Source of the DNA: UBA2561 sp964577275
Lineage (GTDB): Bacteria; Bacteroidota; Bacteroidia; Cytophagales; Thermoflexibacteraceae
Assembly (NCBI GenBank): GCA_964577275.1
Contig: CAZNYR010000049.1
Location: 1 to 29,134, forward strand
Direction of reading: 5' to 3'
DNA length: 29,134 nucleotides
Shown: piece by piece, positions 8,701-15,691 of the stretch
How the letters are laid out: each line of letters begins with the position of its first letter
How positions within the stretch are numbered: position 1 is the stretch's first letter
Notes under the pieces: generated by a model
The model's database searches: none
Seen by the model: only the letters and a program-made list of their open reading frames with translations
Told to the model about the DNA's origin: nothing
Program-made: the position numbers and the translations under genes

Positions 8701-9883
8701 TTTTATCATCTACATTTGTCCAGGTGCTGGAATCTTTAGCCGCACGTTGCCACTGATAGGCAATATTATTTCCTTTGACCGAACCCTGATTTCCGTAAAT
8801 GGTAGGCAAAACTAACGTATCGCTTTGGCAGACCGTGAGCAAATATTTTTGATTACGATTTGCGCCTGCCGCCGTATCCAATACCGCATCCACGCCCGTT
8901 ACGATACACGGCTTGACCGTAACTTTGAGCGTAAAATATTCAATTTCAACGCCCGTAATCACTTCGTTAGAAACTTTCAAAACCCAAGTTCCTGAATCCA
9001 AATCCGAGATAAGTTTGATGGATAAATCCGCTGAATCTTTTTGCGTTACGTAAGGCGTGGCATCACCATTCAGATACCATTTATAAATATTGCGTGAACC
9101 ATTAGGCTCTGAAATCGCATAATATAAATCATCCGCCTCATCCACCTCAAGCGCATCAGTGGCGGGGTCATTTTTGATGCTGGGATCGCTGTACGTAACT
9201 ACCTTTTTTTCTATTAATTTAGCTAATTGCTCTAAATCTCCAAAATCAAACTTATTATTACGTAAATCCAATTTGGTTAATTTTGAGGATTCCCATTTCG
9301 TAACCAAATCGGCAGGAATAGAATCAAAATTATTCTTGCTCAAATCTAAGGTCGTCAAACTGCTCAAATCGCCCAAATCCGTAGGCACAAGCCCTGTTAA
9401 TTTATTACTATCCAATTTGAGAATTTCCAATTTGGTAAATGCCTTAAAACTCGGAATGCCCGTCAGACTATTGATGGAAAGGTCGATTTTCGTCAGTTCG
9501 GTCAAATCGTTAAATTCGGTAGAAACCGCCGATAAATTACCTGTTAGTCCTTTGCCTGATAGCTCGATTTTCGTAACTCGGTCATTCTCAAGGGTAACCC
9601 CATCCCAAGGACTCGCCACATCGGTAAGGCTTGCGGTAGTAAAAGTTGCCCAGCCTTGGGTTATCGTCCCCTTGCCTGTTGCGGAGATAAATGCCGATAA
9701 GCCAGCTACATCTTTGGTAGTATTTTCGTCTGCTGTAATTTTGAGAATTTTTTTGAGGTCAAAATCTTTCAATCGCTCAAGCCAGCCCCGATGTCCGGTG
9801 GGGTCAGTATCTGCAAGCCCCATTACCGCCATAAAGCTGCTCAAAACCAGCAACGTAGAAACAAAAAATTTACGTCCTTTCAT
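5732..9883 (-). CDS. Giant adhesin with LRR, Ig/PKD-like repeats and type B T9SS sorting domain
   Basis: The 1383-residue protein has a signal peptide (MKGRKFFVSTLLVLSSFMAV). An LRR block spans about residues 85-220 (LTKIDLSINSLTGIP, LEILKLDSNKLTGLVP, LTTLDLSKNNFDSIP, LTKLDLRNNKF). A linker follows, then eight Ig/PKD-like repeats at about 325-1150, each with a Cys near its start, a YxWQ core and a (Y/F)RR(V/I)V strand. A last PKD-like unit (GEEVELNASGANTYLWYEG) precedes the C-terminal gliding-motility-associated domain, which contains VITPNDDGLNDNL, FNRWGVKL and GVYFYMI. That domain directs export by T9SS as a type B signal. The downstream PorP/SprF gene is its expected partner. The likely role is surface adhesion or gliding; the ligand is unknown. 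A long leader precedes it. Confidence 0.93.
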   Translation of the reverse strand: MKGRKFFVSTLLVLSSFMAVMGLADTDPTGHRGWLERLKDFDLKKILKITADENTTKDVAGLSAFISATGKGTITQGWATFTTASLTDVASPWDGVTLENDRVTKIELSGKGLTGNLSAVSTEFNDLTELTKIDLSINSLTGIPSFKAFTKLEILKLDSNKLTGLVPTDLGDLSSLTTLDLSKNNFDSIPADLVTKWESSKLTKLDLRNNKFDFGDLEQLAKLIEKKVVTYSDPSIKNDPATDALEVDEADDLYYAISEPNGSRNIYKWYLNGDATPYVTQKDSADLSIKLISDLDSGTWVLKVSNEVITGVEIEYFTLKVTVKPCIVTGVDAVLDTAAGANRNQKYLLTVCQSDTLVLPTIYGNQGSVKGNNIAYQWQRAAKDSSTWTNVDDKINYKATNISDTTLFRLIVSSDLCDPDTSTIVKINYIAKLDSNTILTKEQTICKSDTVPTLVGSLPTGGGGQSSYLYQWQSRTSSDTAWINQGQSQNYTPISLTDTTRFRRVVTSKKGCELSDTSAIVQVNIFPDVQSNAMSADQEICPGGNALVLRDTTFNLDTLAWDEKNFTYAWQKSTDKITWSRADSTFNTDSFPEFTPRNVLRETYYRRVVQGTGLGLNCVVDTSNIVTISMFPEIRNNVVDANKTTLCERYEETLKTIDGLDSLVMRNADTVTLAGSAPTGGGGNYSYIWQTSLDSLNWSDRGTTDTLLLNDMDFTDTLTYIRRVVQSKCYYDTSNVIQIEKIFNFGENQIGTSQLLCVGTDPDTLQGNPQTTKGNFRFEWQVSTDSLNWKSVGIDSIANQQNLGLDSLDAGYYYYRRAVFGGCLPNYSNVVTLEIAPEISNNTIAGSQEICEGDTVALIQATKVTGGGGGYYYEWYSSTDTISRSAPDSASWVKADTSEFMQPDRLTRTTFYRRLAYANRCDPDTSNVVEVKVYNVIEDNKIGNNQRACEGDTLNILVGSTPTGGDADAADSVAWSYVWQFKATESDDDWASIGNKKDYQPESNLKKSTSFRRIVTIATAGGRNCFENVSDSVTITIIPKIQSNNIGGDQVICEYYEGYQDYIAPDTLTGSKPVGGGKVIEFQWQKTTDMQDTWVADDGSTTDASWENISSAKDTSYVPFPYPTVPTRYRRIVFSESVNGASCFQDTSSAVIIDVIPLRFITIGQQITADSLITEGIEIEIGEEVELNASGANTYLWYEGTGRLDETTLIESRSSRVTVSPTVTKTYTIIGVYSQGCKSEPTTVQVRVNQDPKFLKVSEVITPNDDGLNDNLYIKGIEKFPYNKVHIFNRWGVKLMEIRNYKNDNPISWKGKMPQKTQPEDTDSAFEEDFYTTDEVPAGVYFYMIEFFTVRERTRTVNGEERTYKSVVKATDRVKKGTVTIIR
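6420..8915 (-). repeat. Eight tandem degenerate Ig/PKD-like repeats (coding)
   Basis: Approximate limits. Each unit is about 95-115 codons and runs: NN-I/Q-CEGDT-like Cys motif, a PTGGGG-like turn, Y-x-WQ core with STDS-x-W, (Y/F)RR(V/I)V, then DTSNVV and a strand ending at the next unit. Units have diverged strongly at both protein and DNA level, so they are old duplications rather than recent slippage. Confidence 0.8.
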
Positions 9884-10072
9884 AATTTATTTCGGATTCA
9901 CACACAATATTTTCAGAGATTACTAAATCGTACTCCTTCGGACACTGATGCCCAACGGTGTTTTTGGATAAACGCAAAATCTGCATACAGATTATGTCAA
10001 TATGACAAAGGATGTTGATTTTTTTGAGATGCTTTCACATCAATTCGCCATTTTTTACGCTCACCAACGATA
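9884..10072 (-). promoter_or_regulatory. Long structured leader of the adhesin gene
   Basis: About 190 bases lie between a candidate -7 element (10073-10080) and the adhesin ATG, with no open frame supported. Two perfect tandem hairpins are visible: TGTCA-ATA-TGACA (9995-10007) and AATCTG-CATA-CAGATT (9978-9993). A further small stem with a GAAA-like loop lies near 10025-10044. I do not recognise a known riboswitch class. Regulation at RNA level is an inference. Confidence 0.4.
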
Positions 10073-10080
10073 CAAAAGTA
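10073..10080 (-). promoter_or_regulatory. Candidate -7 element of the adhesin gene
   Basis: On the minus strand this reads TACTTTTG, an exact TAnnTTTG match. No clear TTTG is found 19-20 bp upstream, so the assignment depends on the -7 box alone. Confidence 0.4.
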
Positions 10081-10288
10081 GAAGTTTAGACCTAAATTTT
10101 ATCTTGTTTTTTAGTCAAAAATTACATTTTTGGTCTGCAAGACTTCACTTCCGAACCACGATGGGATAAAAAAAATTGCTTGGATAAAGTTCCAAACTCA
10201 ATTGAGTTTTTGCCTCATTCATCACAAATCATCAAAACAGGGCGTTTTTTTCAAAAATATTTTTTTTTGATAAAAATAGTTGAAACAC

Positions 10289-10318
10289 TTGCACTATATC
10301 AAAAAACCACTACCTTTG
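10289..10318 (+). promoter_or_regulatory. Bacteroidota-type promoter of the SRP RNA
   Basis: TTG at 10289-10291, a 19-bp spacer and TACCTTTG at 10311-10318 match the Bacteroidota housekeeping promoter. The RNA's first stem begins at 10324, just where transcription is expected to start. Confidence 0.85.
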
Positions 10319-10323
10319 CACCC

Positions 10324-10407
10324 GCATCGGTGATACGATTCTCCTTTTGAATCCCCCAGGGGCGGAAGTCAGCAAGGGTAGAAAGTTGCAGACGTAGTCA
10401 TCGGTGC
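10324..10407 (+). ncRNA. ffs: Small signal recognition particle RNA (4.5S type)
   Basis: The conserved SRP Alu-less hairpin tip is present: the symmetric-loop motif GGGGCGGAAGTCAGCAAGGG around 10359-10378. The 5' end (GCATCGGTGA) pairs with the 3' end (TCATCGGTGC) over about ten bases, allowing G-U pairs, to close one long hairpin. A run of T's follows at once and should terminate transcription. The RNA binds Ffh and directs membrane proteins and signal-peptide proteins to the translocase. At about 84 nt it is of the short bacterial type. The exact ends are inferred from the closing stem and the promoter position. Confidence 0.9.
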
Positions 10408-10562
10408 TTTTTTTATGCCTTAAACTACGATGCAAGTAACCTTCAAAGAAGTAAATTTCACTTCCACATAATTTCATTTTTTTTTTAGCTCAAATCTTTC
10501 GCTCAAAATTCAGTAACGCCTCGTCTTTCCTGAATTGCACACATCAAAAAAGCCTCAAAAAA
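10408..10562 (+). other. Intergenic stretch after the SRP RNA
   Basis: Begins with the T-run (10408-10414) that ends the SRP RNA. The rest, up to the prkA promoter, is AT-rich with a second T-run at 10478-10487. No coding frame or clear structure was seen. Confidence 0.5.
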
Positions 10563-10593
10563 TTTGATTCAAGTTGCAAAATACTTATATTTA
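10563..10593 (+). promoter_or_regulatory. Promoter of the PrkA-family gene
   Basis: TTTG at 10563-10566, a 19-bp spacer and TATATTTA at 10586-10593 match the Bacteroidota consensus with one change in the last base. This predicts a leader of about 125 nt. The leader contains distant arms GTCATCA (10605-10611) and TGATGAC (10667-10673), which could pair. Confidence 0.6.
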
Positions 10594-10724
10594 GAAAATC
10601 AAACGTCATCATTCGGACAACAACACGGCAAAACAAATTATGATGCCTTCGGTTGTTTGGTATTCCTGATGACACCTCTCATACTTGATAAAACATTCAT
10701 TATCAAAATATTAACACGAACCTT

Positions 10725-12794
10725 ATGCCTAAAACATCTGAAAACACCCAAAGCCTAAATTATCACTTAGACCAAGTGATTTCGGGGCATCGAAAATTTG
10801 AAAATGTTTTCCAATCGGTTTCCAGAATGATTTTACACGATTCGTCCTTGATTGATAAAGCCATCGTCAATGGGCGTTCGACTTATGATTTTAAGATTTT
10901 TCGGGGAGGCAAAAAACACCTTGTCGGAATGTTTGAAGAACTCAATAGTTTTGTGTCTTATGTCAAGGATGCCGCCGAAAATGGCTCTTCGGCAGAAATG
11001 GCTTTCGTCCTGATTGGCGAACCGGGAAACGGCAAAACGTACTTTGTCGATTTTCTCAACAAATTGTATCGCGATTTTATTTCGCAACCCAAAAACCGCC
11101 GTTATACCTTCAAATTCAAGAACTTAGACCAAATCGGGGGCTACGGCAGAATCACACAAATTGAATCCCAGACCTTTGAAGACCCCATGGTTTTAGCCAT
11201 GAATTTTTATGAAAATACCGACCAAAACCGTAAATTTCTGGCACAATTAGGCGCAACCGATACACAAATCGAAACGCTTTGGGAAAATTATCGCCCATTG
11301 GGGTCATGTTCGGAATATATTTTGGAGCAAATTCGCGCATATTGTAATGGCAATGACGACAAAATGCAAGATTTCTTAGAAATCATACCTGTTCCCATCA
11401 GCGAATCGCGCGGAACACTCACAGGAAAGTACGCTGCAAAGGATAAAATTACATCCTCCGCAGTGGACTTATTAGGCGAAGAATCCATTACCCGACTCCT
11501 GCACATCACCGATACGAATAATCCCTATCGCTTTGATTTGAGAAGAGGCGCACTCGCACGAGTGGCAGGCGGCGGAATCCATTTTGCCGATGAAATTTTT
11601 AAAAATAAAAAAGATTTAATTCAGGTCTATCTCGGTGTCATTCAGAACCGTACTATCGAAATGGAAGGCTTCAAATGGCCGCTCGATACCTTGATTATTG
11701 CTACCAGTAATAACGCCGAATTTGGGCGTTTTCTCGAAGAAAAAGAAGAAGCTCCCATCGTAGATAGATGTCGGATTACCTACATGGCACACAATACGAA
11801 TTATAAATTACAACAAAAATTAACTGCTTTTTCGATTGGTAGCGTCCAAAAAACAACATTTACGGGCGAAAAATTACATATCGACCCCAACCTCAATTAT
11901 GCACTTTCCGTAGCCGTTACCTTGAGTCGGATGCCTAATTCTGATAAATTAACGCCTGTCGAAATGATGAAATTGGCGGCAGGCGAAGTGGCAGGCGAAA
12001 AAAGTCTGAAGACCCTGAGCGAAGTCATTAATGACCTCAATACCGAGCCAGATGTTACCAAACGATTTGGACAAAAAGGACTGGGACACAGAAACTTAGG
12101 ACGAGCAATTCAGATGATTCTCGAAAAACCCGAAACCCAAGAAGGCAACTGTATGTATGCTGGAGATGCCTTTCATGCCTTGTATTCGGTTATTTTGGAT
12201 TATGTCAAAGACCCCAACAGTCGCACCAAATACCTGAATGATTTGAAAATTGCCAAATCGTTGCACCGCAAAAATGTCATGACTTCCATCTTTAATGCCT
12301 ACATGGATAAGCCTGATGCCATCGAAAAAGACGTACTGAATTACGTCAATATGGTTATCGGCATGGATGCCAAAAATTTAGGCTCGGATAAAATCTGGAC
12401 TTACAAAGACCCACAAACAGGCAAATTAATTCCCCTGAAAATTGACGAATCTTTTGTCGATAGTGTCGAAGAAAGAATGGGCTTGAAAAGTCGAGAACAA
12501 AAACTAAGTTATCGCACCACGATTTCTAAAATTTATGGTCAAAAAATGATGCAAGAACCGACCTATAACTTCATGGATAACAATGACTTAGTCAAAGCCG
12601 TTACCGATGTCCGACTCAAGTCGGATGTGGCGGGTGCAGGCAGTTTGGTCGGGGCATTATCCAACCGAACCAACAAAGAAAACCAAAAATTATATAACCG
12701 AATGCTCGAAACCATGGAGCGAGATTTGGGCTATTGCCGCACTTGCGCCCTGAAAACTATCGAATATTTCTGTACGCAAGATGATGCCAGTTAA
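10725..12794 (+). CDS. prkA: PrkA-family AAA protein (serine protein kinase PrkA/YeaG type)
   Basis: The 689-residue length fits PrkA/YeaG proteins (about 630-690). Walker A is GEPGNGKT at residues 98-105. A Walker B-like segment IHFADE lies near 285-290, preceded by DLRRGALARVAGGG. The sequence IIATSNNAEFGRF, a sensor-like segment, follows. The C-terminal third (from about LNDLKIAKSLHRKNVM) corresponds to the PrkA C-terminal domain. In other bacteria prkA is usually followed by yeaH (DUF444) and spoVR/ycgB genes in a stress and stationary-phase operon. Neither is present here, and the gene is closed by a strong terminator 31 bp downstream. The 'kinase' label is a family name; no standard protein-kinase motif is visible. 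Confidence 0.9.
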   Translation: MPKTSENTQSLNYHLDQVISGHRKFENVFQSVSRMILHDSSLIDKAIVNGRSTYDFKIFRGGKKHLVGMFEELNSFVSYVKDAAENGSSAEMAFVLIGEPGNGKTYFVDFLNKLYRDFISQPKNRRYTFKFKNLDQIGGYGRITQIESQTFEDPMVLAMNFYENTDQNRKFLAQLGATDTQIETLWENYRPLGSCSEYILEQIRAYCNGNDDKMQDFLEIIPVPISESRGTLTGKYAAKDKITSSAVDLLGEESITRLLHITDTNNPYRFDLRRGALARVAGGGIHFADEIFKNKKDLIQVYLGVIQNRTIEMEGFKWPLDTLIIATSNNAEFGRFLEEKEEAPIVDRCRITYMAHNTNYKLQQKLTAFSIGSVQKTTFTGEKLHIDPNLNYALSVAVTLSRMPNSDKLTPVEMMKLAAGEVAGEKSLKTLSEVINDLNTEPDVTKRFGQKGLGHRNLGRAIQMILEKPETQEGNCMYAGDAFHALYSVILDYVKDPNSRTKYLNDLKIAKSLHRKNVMTSIFNAYMDKPDAIEKDVLNYVNMVIGMDAKNLGSDKIWTYKDPQTGKLIPLKIDESFVDSVEERMGLKSREQKLSYRTTISKIYGQKMMQEPTYNFMDNNDLVKAVTDVRLKSDVAGAGSLVGALSNRTNKENQKLYNRMLETMERDLGYCRTCALKTIEYFCTQDDAS

Positions 12795-12825
12795 ATTTTA
12801 TTTCGTATCATAAATTCTAAAAATG

Positions 12826-12884
12826 CCCTCCGATATTTGTCCGACAAAGATAATTTTCGGATAAATTCGGAGGGTCAGTTTTTC
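12826..12884 (+). terminator. Rho-independent terminator of the PrkA-family gene
   Basis: A long stem starting CCCTCCGA and closing TCGGAGGG, continued by ATTTGTCCG/CGGATAAAT with one bulge and one G-U pair, about 17 pairs in all. TCAGTTTTT follows. Confidence 0.85.
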
Positions 12885-13215
12885 TGAATAATCTGGGTAA
12901 ATTACGCTGATGTCAGAATCAGGACATTATCCATCAAAGTGCATATCAAATCTGTAAGTATGACAATTACCGACCCCACCAAATAAAACATTCATAAACT
13001 ACTATCAAGACGGCTTATCTGTATTGTAATCTATTGTAAATCAAAAAGTTAACTCTAATTCGTATTGAATTTCTTACCTCAAATCCAGCCAAAGTATGCT
13101 CAAAAGTTATCTCCCGAATCGGAGTGTTAAAAATCCCCAATCTCTATTTTTTCAGACATTTTAGTTCCGAACTCTTTTAAAATTTGAACGGTTTTAAAAT
13201 AAAAGGCACTTGACT
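12885..13215. other. Intergenic stretch without recognisable genes
   Basis: About 330 AT-rich bases with scattered short stops in all frames. A small direct repeat (TATTGTAATC/TATTGTAAAT) is seen near 13021-13039. I see no gene, tRNA or strong hairpin. Confidence 0.5.
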
Positions 13216-13247
13216 TTTGGTCAGTGGGCTTGCATTTAATATATTTC
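13216..13247 (+). promoter_or_regulatory. Promoter of the SPOR-domain gene
   Basis: TTTG at 13216-13219, a 20-bp spacer and TATATTTC at 13240-13247 fit the Bacteroidota consensus with one mismatch. It predicts a start near 13253 and a leader of about 118 nt if translation starts at 13371. Confidence 0.5.
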
Positions 13248-13370
13248 CTTATGAAAATAAAACGTTATGCCGATAAATAGATGGACAACAGTCATTTAAG
13301 ATTCAAACTTACGACTACTTCGTATTTAACTATATTCATTAAATTGCAATTTTTAAACTCCAATAATTCT

Positions 13371-14465
13371 ATGAAACGAAATTATTTTTGGGTCTTCGTG
13401 TTGTGCTTTTGGCTAAGCACCTCGACCCAAGCCCAAAGTTACACCTTTCAGAAGTTGGCGACCCAAAACGCCGAACAAACCTACTTGCCAACTGCCGTGA
13501 AGCCCAGAATTTCTAACGATACGACCTTCACGATTTATGGAAATTGTAGCGTGCCGATGGTTTTTTATTTTGTCGATGGCACAGGCGAATATAATAACCT
13601 CTTCAATCCGCACCCAACGGGCGTTTATTTGAACCAAAAACATTTTAAATTTTATGCTGAACCGACCAAAAAGTACATCCAAAATGTAAGTAACTTTTTG
13701 GAAATTTACGAGATGAGTTTCATGGACAAAAATTACTTGGTTTTTATGAATTTTCGGGAAGATTGTTTGGGGTCAGGGTGTCGGTATCGATGCTATAATA
13801 TTTTTGATGTTACTGACCCAAATCGTATTCTACAAACTTCATTTTCAAGTATTTATGAAGGGATTAATTCTTTTGGTGATTTCAATTCGGATGGCATTTT
13901 AGACTTTATACGTGCCGCACCCAAAATGCCCGATGGAGGCGATGCCACCCGCAAAGATAATTATTATATCTTAACGGCTTATACGTTTCATGAAGGCAAA
14001 ACTGTCGAACTTAAAAACGATAAAGCACAAGAATATTACTTATGGGTGGATGGCGATGAAGAACTTCATAAATTTACAATTTTTCAGCAAGATTGGATGT
14101 TCCCCGTAAAGAGCAAAGACGGCGAAGTCCTCGAATCAACCTCGTTTCGTCCGCCTTATATTTCTTTCGACCCCAGCGAACGTCATATGTTCAATTCGGA
14201 AGGCTTGATGATTGAGAAAAAAAGTTGGGCATTGAGAATTGGGAAATTTTCCGATTTGGAAGGCGCACAAAATTTCGTCAAAGAAATGGAAAACCGCAGG
14301 CACGGCGATATTTTTATTATGGCTGACCAATATGGCGGCGATATTATTTTTGAAGTCCTGTTTGGAAATTATGACGACAAAGATACCGCCACGCTCATGC
14401 AGGATTCGCTCGGTAAATTGTACAATATCAAAGCCGAATTTAAAGACCTGAACGCTCGTTTTTAG
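13371..14465 (+). CDS. Exported protein with C-terminal SPOR-like domain
   Basis: I chose the ATG at 13371 because it begins a good signal peptide (MKRNYFWVFVLCFWLSTSTQ, then AQSYTF). The in-frame ATG at 13281 would add 30 polar residues before it. The 364-residue product has an FG-GAP/VCBS-like calcium-loop segment (FGDFNSDGILDFI) in a middle region about cellular or object status. Its last ~75 residues fit a SPOR fold: SWALRIGKFSDLEGAQNFVK, then IIFEVLFGNYDDKDTATLMQ, ending YNIKAEFKDL. SPOR domains usually bind peptidoglycan stripped of stem peptides, so a periplasmic or outer-membrane position near the cell wall is likely. The function of the N-terminal part is not known. The gene is closed by a strong terminator. 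Confidence 0.7.
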   Translation: MKRNYFWVFVLCFWLSTSTQAQSYTFQKLATQNAEQTYLPTAVKPRISNDTTFTIYGNCSVPMVFYFVDGTGEYNNLFNPHPTGVYLNQKHFKFYAEPTKKYIQNVSNFLEIYEMSFMDKNYLVFMNFREDCLGSGCRYRCYNIFDVTDPNRILQTSFSSIYEGINSFGDFNSDGILDFIRAAPKMPDGGDATRKDNYYILTAYTFHEGKTVELKNDKAQEYYLWVDGDEELHKFTIFQQDWMFPVKSKDGEVLESTSFRPPYISFDPSERHMFNSEGLMIEKKSWALRIGKFSDLEGAQNFVKEMENRRHGDIFIMADQYGGDIIFEVLFGNYDDKDTATLMQDSLGKLYNIKAEFKDLNARF

Positions 14466-14481
14466 GTCATTTATTGATGCT

Positions 14482-14517
14482 GTTGCTTGTGTCCCCCCAC
14501 AAGCAACTTTTTTTTTT
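14482..14517 (+). terminator. Rho-independent terminator of the SPOR-domain gene
   Basis: Perfect ten-base arms GTTGCTTGTG/CACAAGCAAC with a six-base loop, followed by about ten T's, starting 17 bp after the stop. Confidence 0.93.
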
Positions 14518-14608
14518 GAGGCTCATCAGGCTGTTTTTTGAAAAAATCGTATTTATATTGCGAGTCAGTTGTTTTGACAACTATTAAATTCATAAAACAC
14601 AAAATACC

Positions 14609-15271
14609 ATGACACCTTCTGATTTTATACCGTTTGAACCCCAGCAATTTAGTCCGTCCGAAATGTTAGCCCGTTCTGTGGCGTACTATGATTACATGAA
14701 TCGTCGCCGGTCTTTGCGAGAATTTTCGGATAAGCCCGTTGCCCAAGAAGTGATTGAACATATTTTGATGACTGCCTCGACTGCGCCTTCGGGAGCGCAC
14801 AAACAGCCTTGGACTTTTTGCGCCATTTCATCGCCCGAACTCAAAAAACAGATTCGGGAAGCGGCTGAAAAAGAGGAGTTTGAGAATTATCATGGCAGGA
14901 TGTCTGAGGAGTGGCTCGAAGACTTGGCGATTTTTGAAACCAACGAACATAAACCATTTTTGGAGATTGCCCCTTGGCTGATTGTAGTTTGTCGGCGAAT
15001 TTATGAGCAAGAAGAAGGCAAAAAACACCACAATTATTACGTAACCGAATCGGTGGGTTTGGCGACAGGATTTTTACTCACGGCGATTCATCATGCCGGA
15101 TTAGTGGCTTTGACACACACGCCCAGCCCCATGAATTTTTTGACCAAAATCCTGAATCGCCCCCAAAATGAAAAGCCATTTTTGTTGATTCCTGTGGGCT
15201 ATCCTGCTGAAAATGCGAAAGTTCCGAACTTAATCAGAAAATCTGCTACCCAAGTGATTCAATATTATTAA
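14609..15271 (+). CDS. Nitroreductase-family flavoprotein, iodotyrosine deiodinase type
   Basis: The 220-residue protein has the FMN-binding start RRRSLREFS (32-40), the loop TAPSGAHKQPWTF (58-70) and the C-terminal LLIPVGYPAENAKVPNL. These match mammalian iodotyrosine deiodinase (IYD) far better than typical NfsB-type enzymes. Using human numbering from memory, a gap-free offset of 67 places R33, R34, S35 and R37 on the FMN residues R100, R101, S102 and R104. It also places E90, Y94 and K115 on the substrate triad E157, Y161 and K182. IYD removes halogen from mono- and di-halotyrosines using reduced FMN. A homologue from the Bacteroidota species Haliscomenobacter hydrossis has been studied biochemically. 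The protein has no membrane anchor, so it is cytoplasmic. The gene is monocistronic, flanked by terminators. The natural substrate in this organism is inferred. Confidence 0.85.
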   Translation: MTPSDFIPFEPQQFSPSEMLARSVAYYDYMNRRRSLREFSDKPVAQEVIEHILMTASTAPSGAHKQPWTFCAISSPELKKQIREAAEKEEFENYHGRMSEEWLEDLAIFETNEHKPFLEIAPWLIVVCRRIYEQEEGKKHHNYYVTESVGLATGFLLTAIHHAGLVALTHTPSPMNFLTKILNRPQNEKPFLLIPVGYPAENAKVPNLIRKSATQVIQYY

Positions 15272-15282
15272 GTTCCCAAATC

Positions 15283-15319
15283 TTACCGAAGGTCGGTTTT
15301 ATGCTTGCACCTTCGGTAA
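15283..15319 (+). terminator. Terminator hairpin after the nitroreductase gene
   Basis: Perfect arms TTACCGAAGGT/ACCTTCGGTAA around a 15-base loop, 11 bp after the stop. The T-run is short (TGTTTT), so efficiency is uncertain. Confidence 0.7.
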
Positions 15320-15582
15320 ATGTTTTGAACTAAAAAATCTATGCCCAAATCGGACTTTTCCTATTTTTTTACTTTACTTTTGCTCCGTTTGGAATATCAA
15401 TTACATAACCCACACAAACGCAAAGACATTATACTGCTTATGACAAGACGCTTACCAAAAATGTTGTTTTTCGAGTTTTTCGCTCAAAATGGAATCGTTT
15501 ATCAAGTTTTTGTATCAATTTTCAACGACTTGGGGCTTTCCTGAAGTCTTGGGTTTGAGAATATGAAACTTAAATGAAGCGT
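15320..15582. other. Intergenic stretch upstream of sprA
   Basis: AT-rich spacer before the sprA promoter. A 67-codon frame at 15341-15544 shows no domain, signal or conservation cue and is not called. Nothing else is seen. Confidence 0.45.
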
Positions 15583-15613
15583 TTTGTATTTTTCCAATAA
15601 AAAACTACATTTG
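15583..15613 (+). promoter_or_regulatory. Promoter of sprA
   Basis: TTTG at 15583-15586, exactly 19 bp of spacer and TACATTTG at 15606-15613: a full match to the Bacteroidota consensus. It predicts transcription from about 15620 and a leader of about 70 nt to the ATG at 15692. Confidence 0.8.
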
Positions 15614-15691
15614 TTAAAGTCGTAAAATCGCTTAGGCGCATGAAATTTCGTGCCATCAATCAAGCGAAAGCTAATAGTTTGTTTAAATCCT

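Noticed and set aside
6420..8915. Regular repeats that could suggest a CRISPR array
   Set aside because: The units are about 300 bases, diverged and in frame; they encode Ig/PKD-like domains.
9159..9926. 255-codon frame antisense to the adhesin
   Set aside because: It is the mirror of the LRR-coding region, and its leucine and serine pattern follows from the sense repeats.
9978..10007. Known riboswitch (cobalamin, TPP, SAM, c-di-GMP)
   Set aside because: None of the conserved core sequences of these classes was recognised; only simple hairpins are visible.
10564..10758. 64-codon frame starting at TTG before prkA
   Set aside because: It starts inside the predicted prkA promoter and overlaps the prkA start in another frame; the peptide has no features.
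13281..13370. Upstream ATG extending the SPOR protein by 30 residues
   Set aside because: The extension would put a polar stretch before an otherwise ideal signal peptide; the ATG at 13371 is preferred.
15341..15544. 67-codon frame upstream of sprA
   Set aside because: No signal, domain or promoter of its own; composition looks like translated AT-rich spacer. It could be tested by conservation.
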